A DNA stretch of 6,714 nt from Bacteroidales bacterium (GTDB lineage: Bacteria; Bacteroidota; Bacteroidia; Bacteroidales; VadinHA17), in NCBI GenBank assembly GCA_022615595.1, contig JAKEGI010000060.1, forward strand, positions 1 through 6,714, in the 5' to 3' direction. Of this stretch, positions 1 through 6,537 are shown piece after piece. Every line of letters starts with the position of its first letter. Position 1 is the first letter of the stretch. The notes beneath the pieces were generated by a model. The model ran no database searches, had not been told where the DNA came from, and was given only the letters and a program-made list of their open reading frames with translations. The position numbers were made by a program, and so were the translations under genes.

Positions 1-7
1 CAGTTAA

Positions 8-26
8 TTGAGACGGCCTCTTTTTT
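8..26 (-). terminator. Probable terminator arm downstream of ccsBA, cut by window edge
   Basis: Just past the ccsBA stop, the minus strand reads A6, then GAGGCCGTCTCAA, and then runs toward the window edge. On the plus strand the same bases are TTGAGACGGCCTC followed by T6. A GC-rich block flanked by an A/T run has the form of one arm of a bidirectional hairpin terminator, like the complete one at 5138-5169. The matching arm (GAGACGGCCTC-like on the minus strand) would lie outside the window, so the hairpin itself is not seen. Confidence 0.35.
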
Positions 27-31
27 ATTTC

Positions 32-3000
32 TCAGCTCTTCGGAACAGCTTGTTTGTACCTGAACCAGGCCGAGACAGACAGGCTCACCAGTACCAGTAC
101 AGCAACGTAAACAAATGCCGGCACCGGGACTGAGTCACCCCCTGCATATGAATGAAGCCCTGAAAGGTAATAATTGACACCGAAGTAGGTCATCAGTACC
201 GACGAGAATGCAAACAGTGAAAGAAGATTGAATGTATAAACATCCTTCATCCCCGGTATTGTCCTTGAGTGAGTCACAATGGTATAAACAACAATCGTGA
301 TAAGCGACCATGTCTCCTTCGGATCCCAGCCCCAGTAACGGCCCCATGACTCATTCGCCCATATGGCACCGAGGAAGGTGCCTATCGTCAGAAAATATAA
401 ACCGAGAGTCAGTGTCCTGTAATTAATTATTGTAAGCTCGTCTATCGTCGCACTTATATTCTCGCGGTTCCTGTCATTGACGAAAAGCATCATCACCATC
501 ACGATCAGTCCGAGTATTGCTCCCAGCCCCAGGAAACCGTAACTGCCTGTGATGACTGACACATGCAGGGTCAGCCAGTATGACTTCAGGACCGGCACCA
601 GGTTTGTGATCTCGGGATCCATGAAGCTCAGATGCGCAACCATGAGCGTCATCCCTGCGAGGACACTCGTCGCAGCAAGAGTGAGCATTGACTTGCGGCT
701 GAAGATGAAGCCCGCCAGCATTGTTACCCATGAGATGAAAAGCATCGACTCATAACCGTTACTCATTGGCGAATGGCCTGAAATATACCACCTTATGCCC
801 AGACCCAGTGTATGAAACAGGAATCCTGTAAGGGCCAGCCCGGACAGTGTCTTCAGTATCAGCCCTGAACCATGCCTGCCTGTGATGATAATACCGATAA
901 GCAAGATTATCATTACCAGTCCAAGCGTTGTATAATACGGGAAGAGACGCTCGAATATCTTCGCCTTGTAATAGAAGAGCTCAGCTTTTACCTTACTCTC
1001 TGAGGGCAGGTCATAATCAGAATGTGCTTTCTGGTAGTTTTTAATGGCGGTGAGGTACTCACCTGACTCTATCCCGCCAGTCCCTACCGAAGTGACTGAT
1101 TGCGCCCAGAGCGGTATTACACTTATCACTAACAGAGAGTCTGTCTGATCCGTTGTGTTTTTGACTGCATCCTCTGCCTTGCCCCAGTGGTCAGTGCCGT
1201 CTCTGAGAGGAAAGAGATGGAGAAAGTCGCCCCTTGACATCATGTAGCATATGTTTACACGCTCATCAAGCTTGATAACCTCCTTGTCAAACCTGCTCCG
1301 CTCACTCTCTGCCCTGGCATAGGCCTTGTCAACATGCATTGAGAGCTTATAACCCCCTCCGTCGCCAAAGCTTACTATATCGGCAAATGCGGCCCTGTCT
1401 CCCTTGATACCCAGCAAGGTCTGCAGTTCACCATTTGAGACCTTTATAAGTGGTATATTCTGCCAGTGAAAGAAATCGAGTGAATAACCCAGGAAAACCT
1501 GCATCGAAGAGAGTCCGTTGAAAGTATTCTCCTTCGCCACCTTGCGGAGAATATCATTGCTTATAGTATAAAGAGGTTTTGTTCGCCCTTTCTGGTCCTG
1601 CGCGAGAACCTCCCCGAAACGGTCAGCCTCGGTCCTGTCAATAATGAGATGCTGCGCACCTGCTGGTATAATTGAGCCAAGAGTCAGGAGCAGTGCAGTA
1701 ACTGTAACAATGCGGCGATAGCGCGAGTTCCAGTAGCCCCTTCCTGCAGTTCTGAAGAATGACTTCCGGTTTATTATTGAAAGAACAATGAACAGGAAAA
1801 GCAGAAAATATCCAGCATAGGTTGTTAACATACCTGCCGGGTCATGATTCACCGACAGAATGGTTCCTCTCTCATCTTTGTCATATGATGACTGGTAAAA
1901 ACGGTATCCCTGGTATTTAAGGATATGGTTCATATAAATCTCATACCCGAACTCAGTATCCTGAGCCGGATCAGAGAGGGTCACATCACTCCTGAACCCT
2001 GAAGGGCTGTTTGATCCGGGATACCTCTCAATTTTAAATTTGTTTAACTTAATGCTGAAGGGCAGCTTCAGGACCCTGCTTCCGTAACTTACATGCGCTG
2101 TGTAGTTTCCCGCAGCACCGGACCATTCACTCCTCTCCTCTCCCATGTTGTCTGGAAGGTATATTTTCTGTTCAGCGCCGTCACCTGAGAGTGTGAGTTC
2201 AAGCGCTCCGGTACCGCCTCCTCCCATGTCGTCAGAAGCAGGTGCCAGGGTGACAACCCCGTTGAGAAGCATCTTGCGGGGGACGATCCTGTAGCCTCCT
2301 ATCGTATAGACTGTCTTCGGGGCAAGAGCCACGAGAGAATCTGCCGGACAGATCATCGTACTCATGTCTGTCATCCTGGTAATATGCATCTCCATAAGCG
2401 ATTCAATGAAGAATGTCTCATCCTGAAGCGTCACCATGATAGCGGCATCACTGTCGAAGCCGATCGTCAACTCCCCCGCCCTGGCAGTCTCACCCTGAAC
2501 AAGGATTATATTTTCGCCGGTGGTCATGTCACGCGTAGCAAGAAATGACACCACGGGAACACCGTCAGGCGATTCTTCAACCTGCTTCGCCATATTCGGG
2601 AGATAGCTGTTAAGAGTGAGCCTGTAGTGCTCACCTCCTGACGAAAGCGACTTGCTGTAACGATTGCGCTCCGCAGACGCCGTCAGTAAAGGTCTGGAGT
2701 GGCTGGCCACAATATTTCCATCTTTGTCTGCCAGCTCAAAAACAAGCTCGTTTCCAGCAGAGAAGGTGACATCAGATGACTCTCCCTCCCTTATGTGCAT
2801 CATGCCGTCATACCCCGTATACCTGGTAATGGCAGCTCCCAGAACCATAATAATGAAAGCCAGGTGAAATATCATTATCGTCAGTTTCTCCCTTCTGTAC
2901 AACCTGAAGACAATAACCTGGCCGGCAAGGTTAATTGCCAGAAGAAGGAAAATAAGCCCAAACCAGCGCGCATTGTAAACCGCTGCCCTGGCAGAGGCTG

Positions 3001-3106
3001 CACCAAAGTCGTTCTCGATGAAAGTCGCGGCCGCCATTGCCACGGCAAGCACAACGAAGAGCATACCCATAAAAACGGGTGTAAAGAGGAATCTGAATAT
3101 TTTCAT
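32..3106 (-). CDS. ccsBA: Fused cytochrome c biogenesis protein CcsBA (ResB-CcsA, system II haem lyase)
   Basis: This 1024-residue inner-membrane protein moves haem to the periplasm and attaches it to CxxCH motifs of apocytochromes. The ResB half comes first: membrane segments near 8-30, 47-70 and 75-95, a large periplasmic domain, the ResB signature YRFYQSSYD at 401-409, and another segment near 428-446. A second periplasmic region (about 486-720) leads into the CcsA half, with many membrane segments and the haem-handling WWD motif WGRYWGWDPKE at 921-931. The four histidines known in CcsBA proteins appear kept: H81 and H946 in membrane segments, H848 and H985 on the periplasmic side. Their spacing matches my recollection of the Helicobacter protein (98 and 39 residues for the last three). 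The start codon lies 21 bases after the regulator's stop, so the two are probably co-transcribed. Its clients here would be the monohaem and hexahaem cytochromes. A signal-peptide-like segment at 466-484 marks the junction of the two halves. Confidence 0.95.
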   Translation of the reverse strand: MKIFRFLFTPVFMGMLFVVLAVAMAAATFIENDFGAASARAAVYNARWFGLIFLLLAINLAGQVIVFRLYRREKLTIMIFHLAFIIMVLGAAITRYTGYDGMMHIREGESSDVTFSAGNELVFELADKDGNIVASHSRPLLTASAERNRYSKSLSSGGEHYRLTLNSYLPNMAKQVEESPDGVPVVSFLATRDMTTGENIILVQGETARAGELTIGFDSDAAIMVTLQDETFFIESLMEMHITRMTDMSTMICPADSLVALAPKTVYTIGGYRIVPRKMLLNGVVTLAPASDDMGGGGTGALELTLSGDGAEQKIYLPDNMGEERSEWSGAAGNYTAHVSYGSRVLKLPFSIKLNKFKIERYPGSNSPSGFRSDVTLSDPAQDTEFGYEIYMNHILKYQGYRFYQSSYDKDERGTILSVNHDPAGMLTTYAGYFLLFLFIVLSIINRKSFFRTAGRGYWNSRYRRIVTVTALLLTLGSIIPAGAQHLIIDRTEADRFGEVLAQDQKGRTKPLYTISNDILRKVAKENTFNGLSSMQVFLGYSLDFFHWQNIPLIKVSNGELQTLLGIKGDRAAFADIVSFGDGGGYKLSMHVDKAYARAESERSRFDKEVIKLDERVNICYMMSRGDFLHLFPLRDGTDHWGKAEDAVKNTTDQTDSLLVISVIPLWAQSVTSVGTGGIESGEYLTAIKNYQKAHSDYDLPSESKVKAELFYYKAKIFERLFPYYTTLGLVMIILLIGIIITGRHGSGLILKTLSGLALTGFLFHTLGLGIRWYISGHSPMSNGYESMLFISWVTMLAGFIFSRKSMLTLAATSVLAGMTLMVAHLSFMDPEITNLVPVLKSYWLTLHVSVITGSYGFLGLGAILGLIVMVMMLFVNDRNRENISATIDELTIINYRTLTLGLYFLTIGTFLGAIWANESWGRYWGWDPKETWSLITIVVYTIVTHSRTIPGMKDVYTFNLLSLFAFSSVLMTYFGVNYYLSGLHSYAGGDSVPVPAFVYVAVLVLVSLSVSAWFRYKQAVPKS

Positions 3107-3127
3107 GATTTTAATTTGAGCACAAAA

Positions 3128-3823
3128 CTAGCCTTTTACAGAAATAATCCGAAGTTTGTCGCGATCGAGGATTTTTACGGAGCGCAGGGTGGCCCGGATG
3201 ATATTCTCGTCTTCAAGTTCGCCGAGTATCCTTACAACGCTCTCCTTGGCCATATTTGTCAACTCTCCGAGTTCCTGCCTGGAGAGGAGCATCTCAAATT
3301 CATCAGAATGGAAAATATTATCTGAAAAGTTAAGAAGTGCCTCCGCAAGCCTGCCATGCATCTTTTTCTGTGTAAGACTTATCAACTTCTGATGCATTTT
3401 ATATGACTTCCCACTCAGATCTTCAATAAATCCGGAGGCGAACTGCGGATTTACATTTATAATGTTACTAAGAATGTTAAAGCTGATGAAGCATGCCTGG
3501 ATCTGGGTGATGGCTGCCACAGAATATGAATACCTTGAATTCACATGAACTCCGGGGCCGGCAAGAAGTGTGGCATGTTCAGCAATATCAAGAATAATGT
3601 TCCTGCCTGAATAACCCTCCATATATACCTTGGCCAGGCCTGAGAGCAGGAAGATCGCATTTGATGCAGGTGATCCCTGTTTAATAATTATCTCCCCCGG
3701 TTTGAAACTGGCCTCATACCGGTTTCTGTTGACCAGATCACGCTCCTCACTGGATAGCTTCTTGAAGTTACTCCAGCAGTTAGTGCAGAATTCACAGCTT
3801 GATACTACGTTTTCACTGAACAT
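3128..3823 (-). CDS. Crp/Fnr-family regulator, likely oxygen-sensing FNR type
   Basis: Transcription factor of 231 residues with an N-terminal beta-roll sensor (about 25-115), a dimerisation helix, and a C-terminal helix-turn-helix around 175-205. Three cysteines near the N-terminus form CxxCxxC (C10, C13, C16). A fourth, C111, sits in ACFISF, which lines up with VCEIPF around C122 of E. coli FNR; the distance from the third to the fourth cysteine is 95 residues against 93 in FNR. This suggests an oxygen-labile iron-sulfur cluster, although the first three are packed more tightly than in FNR. The recognition helix has KESVVR where FNR has VETISR, keeping the DNA-contacting Glu and Arg. The open reading frame extends to an ATG at 3868, but I chose 3823: it leaves nine residues before the first Cys, as is usual, and a candidate -7 promoter element lies inside the extension. 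No clear Shine-Dalgarno is visible. ccsBA follows after 21 bases. A nitric oxide or redox sensor is an alternative. Confidence 0.88.
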   Translation of the reverse strand: MFSENVVSSCEFCTNCWSNFKKLSSEERDLVNRNRYEASFKPGEIIIKQGSPASNAIFLLSGLAKVYMEGYSGRNIILDIAEHATLLAGPGVHVNSRYSYSVAAITQIQACFISFNILSNIINVNPQFASGFIEDLSGKSYKMHQKLISLTQKKMHGRLAEALLNFSDNIFHSDEFEMLLSRQELGELTNMAKESVVRILGELEDENIIRATLRSVKILDRDKLRIISVKG

Positions 3824-3843
3824 GAATAATCTGGTTAGGAGTC

Positions 3844-3851
3844 CAAAAATA
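3844..3851 (-). promoter_or_regulatory. Candidate Bacteroidetes-type -7 promoter element for the regulator
   Basis: The minus strand reads TATTTTTG, a full match to the Bacteroidetes -7 consensus TAnnTTTG, ending 20 bases before the ATG at 3823. No good TTTG element is seen at the -33 position, which would fit a promoter that needs an activator. Transcription would begin near 3838, giving a leader of roughly 14 bases. The region is AT-rich, so a chance match is possible. Confidence 0.35.
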
Positions 3852-3902
3852 TCAATATGCAAAGGCAAGTCAGGATGATTGTAACATATATCATAATTTA
3901 GA

Positions 3903-3916
3903 TTGATTTAAATCAT
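3903..3916. promoter_or_regulatory. FNR-type operator, TTGAT-N4-ATCAT (site 1)
   Basis: The sequence TTGATTTAAATCAT differs from the classical FNR box TTGAT-N4-ATCAA only in its last base, and its central 12 bases (TGATTTAAATCA) form a perfect palindrome. It lies between an FNR-like regulator and a multihaem cytochrome gene that diverge from each other. It is about 80 bases before the regulator start at 3823 and about 116 bases before the cytochrome start at 4032. It could serve either gene; autoregulation and control of the cytochrome are both inferences. Confidence 0.55.
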
Positions 3917-3944
3917 CTTTATAGCTCTTACTTATCAATTCATT

Positions 3945-3960
3945 GTGATTTAAATATCAA
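3945..3960. promoter_or_regulatory. Second FNR-like site sharing TGATTTAAAT with site 1
   Basis: The sequence GTGATTTAAATATCAA carries the half-sites TGAT and ATCAA, but with six bases between TGAT and ATCA instead of four. Its first ten bases after the G, TGATTTAAAT (3946-3955), are identical to bases 3904-3913 of site 1, exactly 42 bp away, or about four helical turns. It may be a weaker or degenerate operator placed nearer the cytochrome gene. Confidence 0.35.
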
Positions 3961-4031
3961 TGAATGTTCCTGCGGGCACTTCATGGATCTTATTAACTTT
4001 CACATGTGATAAAAACCAAAAAATGATATTT

Positions 4032-5117
4032 ATGAAAAAGAGTCTGAAAATTATTTCTATGTTTTTTGTAGCCGGAATGGTTATGGCCTCATGTGAAGGT
4101 CCAATGGGCCCTGCCGGTGCAGATGGCGCCAAGGGTGACAAAGGTGACAAGGGGGATCCAGGGACACCAGGTACTACACTCGCCTGCGCAGAATGTCATA
4201 ACAATGATGACGAACTTGTCGCATTTTCGGCACAATGGAGCGAGTCACAGCATGCCACTGGTGGCAATGCAGCCTATGCAAACAGGACGGGATGCGTTCA
4301 GTGCCACACACACCAGGGCTTTCTTGAGTATGTAGCAGAAGGATCGGCTGCAGATATCTCTGTTCCGGTGAATCCAATGCAGATCAACTGCTATACCTGC
4401 CATAAGATTCACCAGACCTATACAGCTGCTGACCTTGCCCTTACAAAGCCCGGACAACAGACCCTGGATGTTAAATACAATGGAGCTGATGTAATATGGA
4501 ATAAGGGCAACAGCAACCAGTGCGTAGCATGCCACCAGGAAAGGGTTGTATCACCTGCACCTGTATATGACGGTCCGGATTTTGCTATTACAAGCGCGCG
4601 CATCGGGCCGCATCATGCTCCCATGGCAAACCTTGTCCTTGGCAAACACCCGTTTGAACTGCCTGGCACGGCTCACCCGACAGCCAACCCTCATTCAACA
4701 GCAAGCGGTTGCCTCACCTGCCACATGTCAACACCCTATGGCTATCAGGCAGGCGGTCATAACATGGGTGTATGGTATGACAGTCACGGCACCGAGACGA
4801 TGCTCATGACAGGTTGCACCACATGCCATACCAACTCAACCACCCTCGCTACTCTTTTGACTGCCCTGAGGGCTGATGTAGAAGGCAAACTGGCTGACCT
4901 CGAAGCTCAGCTCATTGCTGCAGATATCTATAACCCGGCAACCGGACTGGCCAAGACTGGTACTTACAAAGCTAACGTGACCCTGGCCTATCTTAACTAC
5001 AATACGGTTAAGGAAGACCGCAGCAAGGGCATCCATAATCCGGGTTACATTAAAGTCCTTCTTGACAACTCTATTGCAGAGATGGTAGAAGCAGGTTTCC
5101 CTGTACCAGGTAAATAA
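4032..5117 (+). CDS. Hexahaem c-type cytochrome lipoprotein with collagen-like spacer
   Basis: This 361-residue exported lipoprotein starts with a basic, hydrophobic signal ending in the lipobox MASC, so Cys21 would carry the lipid. Residues 23-47 are an unbroken run of about eight Gly-X-Y triplets (GPM GPA GAD GAK GDK GDK GDP GTP), a collagen-like stretch acting as a spacer or stalk. Six haem-binding CxxCH motifs follow at 52-56, 88-92, 120-124, 164-168, 227-231 and 262-266, with many spare histidines for bis-His ligation. No CxxCK site is present, so it is not a typical NrfA nitrite reductase. The C-terminal part (about 270-361) is mainly helical and contains EDRSKGIHNPGY, a tail pattern I associate with multihaem cytochromes of the NrfA/octahaem superfamily. 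It probably carries electrons at the periplasmic or outer face of the outer membrane. I chose 4032 because it gives a clean lipoprotein signal; ATG codons at 4023 and 3960 are also in frame. The FNR-type sites upstream suggest anaerobic induction. The electron partner is unknown. Confidence 0.9.
   Translation: MKKSLKIISMFFVAGMVMASCEGPMGPAGADGAKGDKGDKGDPGTPGTTLACAECHNNDDELVAFSAQWSESQHATGGNAAYANRTGCVQCHTHQGFLEYVAEGSAADISVPVNPMQINCYTCHKIHQTYTAADLALTKPGQQTLDVKYNGADVIWNKGNSNQCVACHQERVVSPAPVYDGPDFAITSARIGPHHAPMANLVLGKHPFELPGTAHPTANPHSTASGCLTCHMSTPYGYQAGGHNMGVWYDSHGTETMLMTGCTTCHTNSTTLATLLTALRADVEGKLADLEAQLIAADIYNPATGLAKTGTYKANVTLAYLNYNTVKEDRSKGIHNPGYIKVLLDNSIAEMVEAGFPVPGK
4098..4172 (+). repeat. Collagen-like Gly-X-Y coding repeat
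   Basis: This part of the cytochrome gene encodes about eight Gly-X-Y triplets directly after the lipidated cysteine. Its core at 4131-4157 is three near-identical 9-base units (AAGGGTGAC, AAAGGTGAC, AAGGGGGAT), each coding Lys-Gly-Asp. The number of units could change by replication slippage without breaking the reading frame, which would lengthen or shorten the spacer. Confidence 0.8.
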
Positions 5118-5137
5118 CAACCCATTAATAATTTAAA

Positions 5138-5169
5138 AAAAGAGGGTGCCCCTTGAGATACCCTCTTTT
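5138..5169. terminator. Bidirectional rho-independent terminator between convergent genes
   Basis: Arms AAAAGAGGGT (5138-5147) and ACCCTCTTTT (5160-5169) pair over ten bases around a 12-base loop. The plus strand continues with TTTT-C-TTTT, ending the hexahaem cytochrome transcript. The minus strand continues with a run of seven T (5135-5141), ending the monohaem cytochrome operon. The genes on either side stop at 5117 and 5184. Confidence 0.85.
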
Positions 5170-5183
5170 CTTTTGCGTTCTTC

Positions 5184-5591
5184 TTACTTCTTGAAGCTTC
5201 TCATATGATGCACAAGAGCCCATATCTCATTGTCAGGGATCTTTTTGTCATATGCAGGCATCTCGCCTCTTCCGACCTTTGTCTGATAGAATATGTCACC
5301 ATCAGTGTAAGCCTGGAAGGCTGCACTTGAAAAATCACCCGGGAATGTCTTTGTCATCCTGCCCTTGGGACCATCACCAAGACCTGTCTTGCCGTGGCAT
5401 GATGCGCAATTCTTTGCCCATGATGATGCGCCAAGCTTCAGAGTGGCATCATCTTTTGCAACCGGGTTGGCCATCTTCTTAGACTCTGCAGGTATAGTCC
5501 AGGGCTCACCTTTCTTCTGCTGTGCATTCATAACCTGTGTTACTGAAAATGCAAGAAGAACTGTACTCACAAAAAGAACTTTAAATTTCAT
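5184..5591 (-). CDS. Soluble monohaem cytochrome c (class I)
   Basis: This 135-residue periplasmic electron carrier starts with a signal peptide (about 1-23, cleaved near MNA-QQ). The mature part has one haem site, CASCH at 62-66, followed by GKTGLGDGP, a common continuation in cytochromes of the cbb3-subunit/c6-like class I fold. The distal ligand is probably Met111 in GEMPAY. The C-terminal helix, EIWALVHHMRSF, is typical of the fold. An AGGA sequence (5598-5601 on the minus strand) sits six bases before the ATG and supports this start. It is the last gene of the minus-strand operon, 61 bases after the Ig-like membrane protein and ending in the shared terminator. It probably exchanges electrons with the NrfD-linked complex encoded upstream. 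The partner cannot be read from the sequence. Confidence 0.93.
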   Translation of the reverse strand: MKFKVLFVSTVLLAFSVTQVMNAQQKKGEPWTIPAESKKMANPVAKDDATLKLGASSWAKNCASCHGKTGLGDGPKGRMTKTFPGDFSSAAFQAYTDGDIFYQTKVGRGEMPAYDKKIPDNEIWALVHHMRSFKK

Positions 5592-5652
5592 AATTGATCC
5601 TGTTTTAGTTTCATGTTAAATATATCATTTTTCATGCCAAAAATAGCAAAGA

Positions 5653-6519
5653 CTATTTCTTTTCGTTCTTTAATCCATCCATTCTTATCCTTATGAGGTT
5701 GATAATCACCAGCATATATTGACTCCATACACCAAGCAGAAGAATTGCAAGTGTTACAACCATCCACTTTGGCGCCAGGGTAGACCAAAGGCTCCTGTAC
5801 ACGGGAGGTGCCTTTATTACCGGTGTCCCCCATTCTCTGTTCTCCCTCTTCTCCACATTACCGTACAAATAATGTTCATTGAACCTCCCGATAACCGTAA
5901 TATTACCAAGACTGTCTCCCGGAATATCATTCGGGAATTCCAGTTGTACTGTACCGGTCTCATCAAGCACGCCCGTGGCTACCGGGAGCAGGCTGAACAT
6001 CCTCGGAACATATACCCCTACCTCGTCACCGGCAACAGGAATGACTCCGTCATCTGCCGGCATCGTGGCTGTCAGGGTGATGCTCCTCTTTCCCTCCTCC
6101 TCACCGAGAGTCATCTCGAGGTTAACATCGGTTATACTGAGATCGCTGAAAGTGGCATCAACAAGAGTGTCGCCGTCAAAAGTGGCAGTAAAGGGCCAGG
6201 TGCCATCCTCGGCTACATAGAGCGCAACAGTACTGCCGATCGTGTAACTGGCGCTGCCGGTCACGTCTGTCGTTGCTTCACCAAGGAGGTTCTCACCATT
6301 TAAAAATCTTATGGTAAGGCCCGGTAGAGGCACCTCTCCTGTCTGGGTGATGTTGGTCATTTTCACCTGAAGTACCTGCTGCGAATCACTGTTCTTGAGA
6401 TATGAAAAGAGCATGTACGGGCTGATTTTCGACTCCTGGACAACAGATGCCGGAAAGCCGCTGGCTGACCAGCATACGACCAGAATCAGGAGGGCAAAGT
6501 ATCTGTATGATCTACTCAT
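5653..6519 (-). CDS. Exported membrane-anchored protein with two Ig-like beta domains (function unknown)
   Basis: I do not recognise this 288-residue protein. It has a signal peptide (about 1-24, ending GFPA) and a first beta-rich domain at about 46-136. That domain carries the pattern PLPGLTIRF...LGEATTDVTGSASYTI, which resembles bacterial Ig-like or transthyretin-like folds. A second similar domain lies at about 143-220. A C-terminal membrane segment at about 252-278 is followed by a short basic cytoplasmic tail (DGLKNEKK). Both beta domains should therefore sit on the outer side of the inner membrane. There are no CxxCH motifs and no cysteine outside the signal peptide, so it carries neither haem nor an iron-sulfur cluster. 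It lies 18 bases after the NrfD-type gene and just before a cytochrome c gene, so it is probably a structural or docking subunit of the same respiratory complex. That role is inferred from context only. Confidence 0.85.
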   Translation of the reverse strand: MSRSYRYFALLILVVCWSASGFPASVVQESKISPYMLFSYLKNSDSQQVLQVKMTNITQTGEVPLPGLTIRFLNGENLLGEATTDVTGSASYTIGSTVALYVAEDGTWPFTATFDGDTLVDATFSDLSITDVNLEMTLGEEEGKRSITLTATMPADDGVIPVAGDEVGVYVPRMFSLLPVATGVLDETGTVQLEFPNDIPGDSLGNITVIGRFNEHYLYGNVEKRENREWGTPVIKAPPVYRSLWSTLAPKWMVVTLAILLLGVWSQYMLVIINLIRIRMDGLKNEKK

Positions 6520-6537
6520 TTTACCAGTTCTTTCGGG

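Noticed and set aside
2795..3325. A 176-codon plus-strand open frame across the ccsBA-regulator junction
   Set aside because: It lies antisense to two well-supported genes, has a composition unlike an ordinary protein and no recognisable domain. It is a shadow of the minus-strand coding.
3824..3868. Regulator start at 3868
   Set aside because: It adds 15 unusual hydrophobic residues before the normal N-terminus and covers a good -7 promoter match. It remains possible but less likely.
4000..4009. Perfect 10-base palindrome TCACATGTGA upstream of the cytochrome start
   Set aside because: It is short, its half-sites are in the reverse order to a CRP site, and no second copy or matching regulator is seen, so chance is likely.
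3960..4031. N-terminal extension of the hexahaem cytochrome from the ATG at 3960
   Set aside because: It would place 24 extra residues before a clean lipoprotein signal and overlap the second operator-like site. The ATG at 4032 fits better.
5645..5652. TATTTTTG-like -7 element on the minus strand before the monohaem cytochrome gene
   Set aside because: It matches TAnnTTTG, but no -33 element is found at the right distance and the gene sits inside an operon. There is not enough support for a separate promoter.
5719..6303. A 194-codon plus-strand open frame antisense to the Ig-like protein
   Set aside because: The minus-strand frame has a signal peptide, repeated beta domains and a membrane anchor. 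The antisense frame has none of these.
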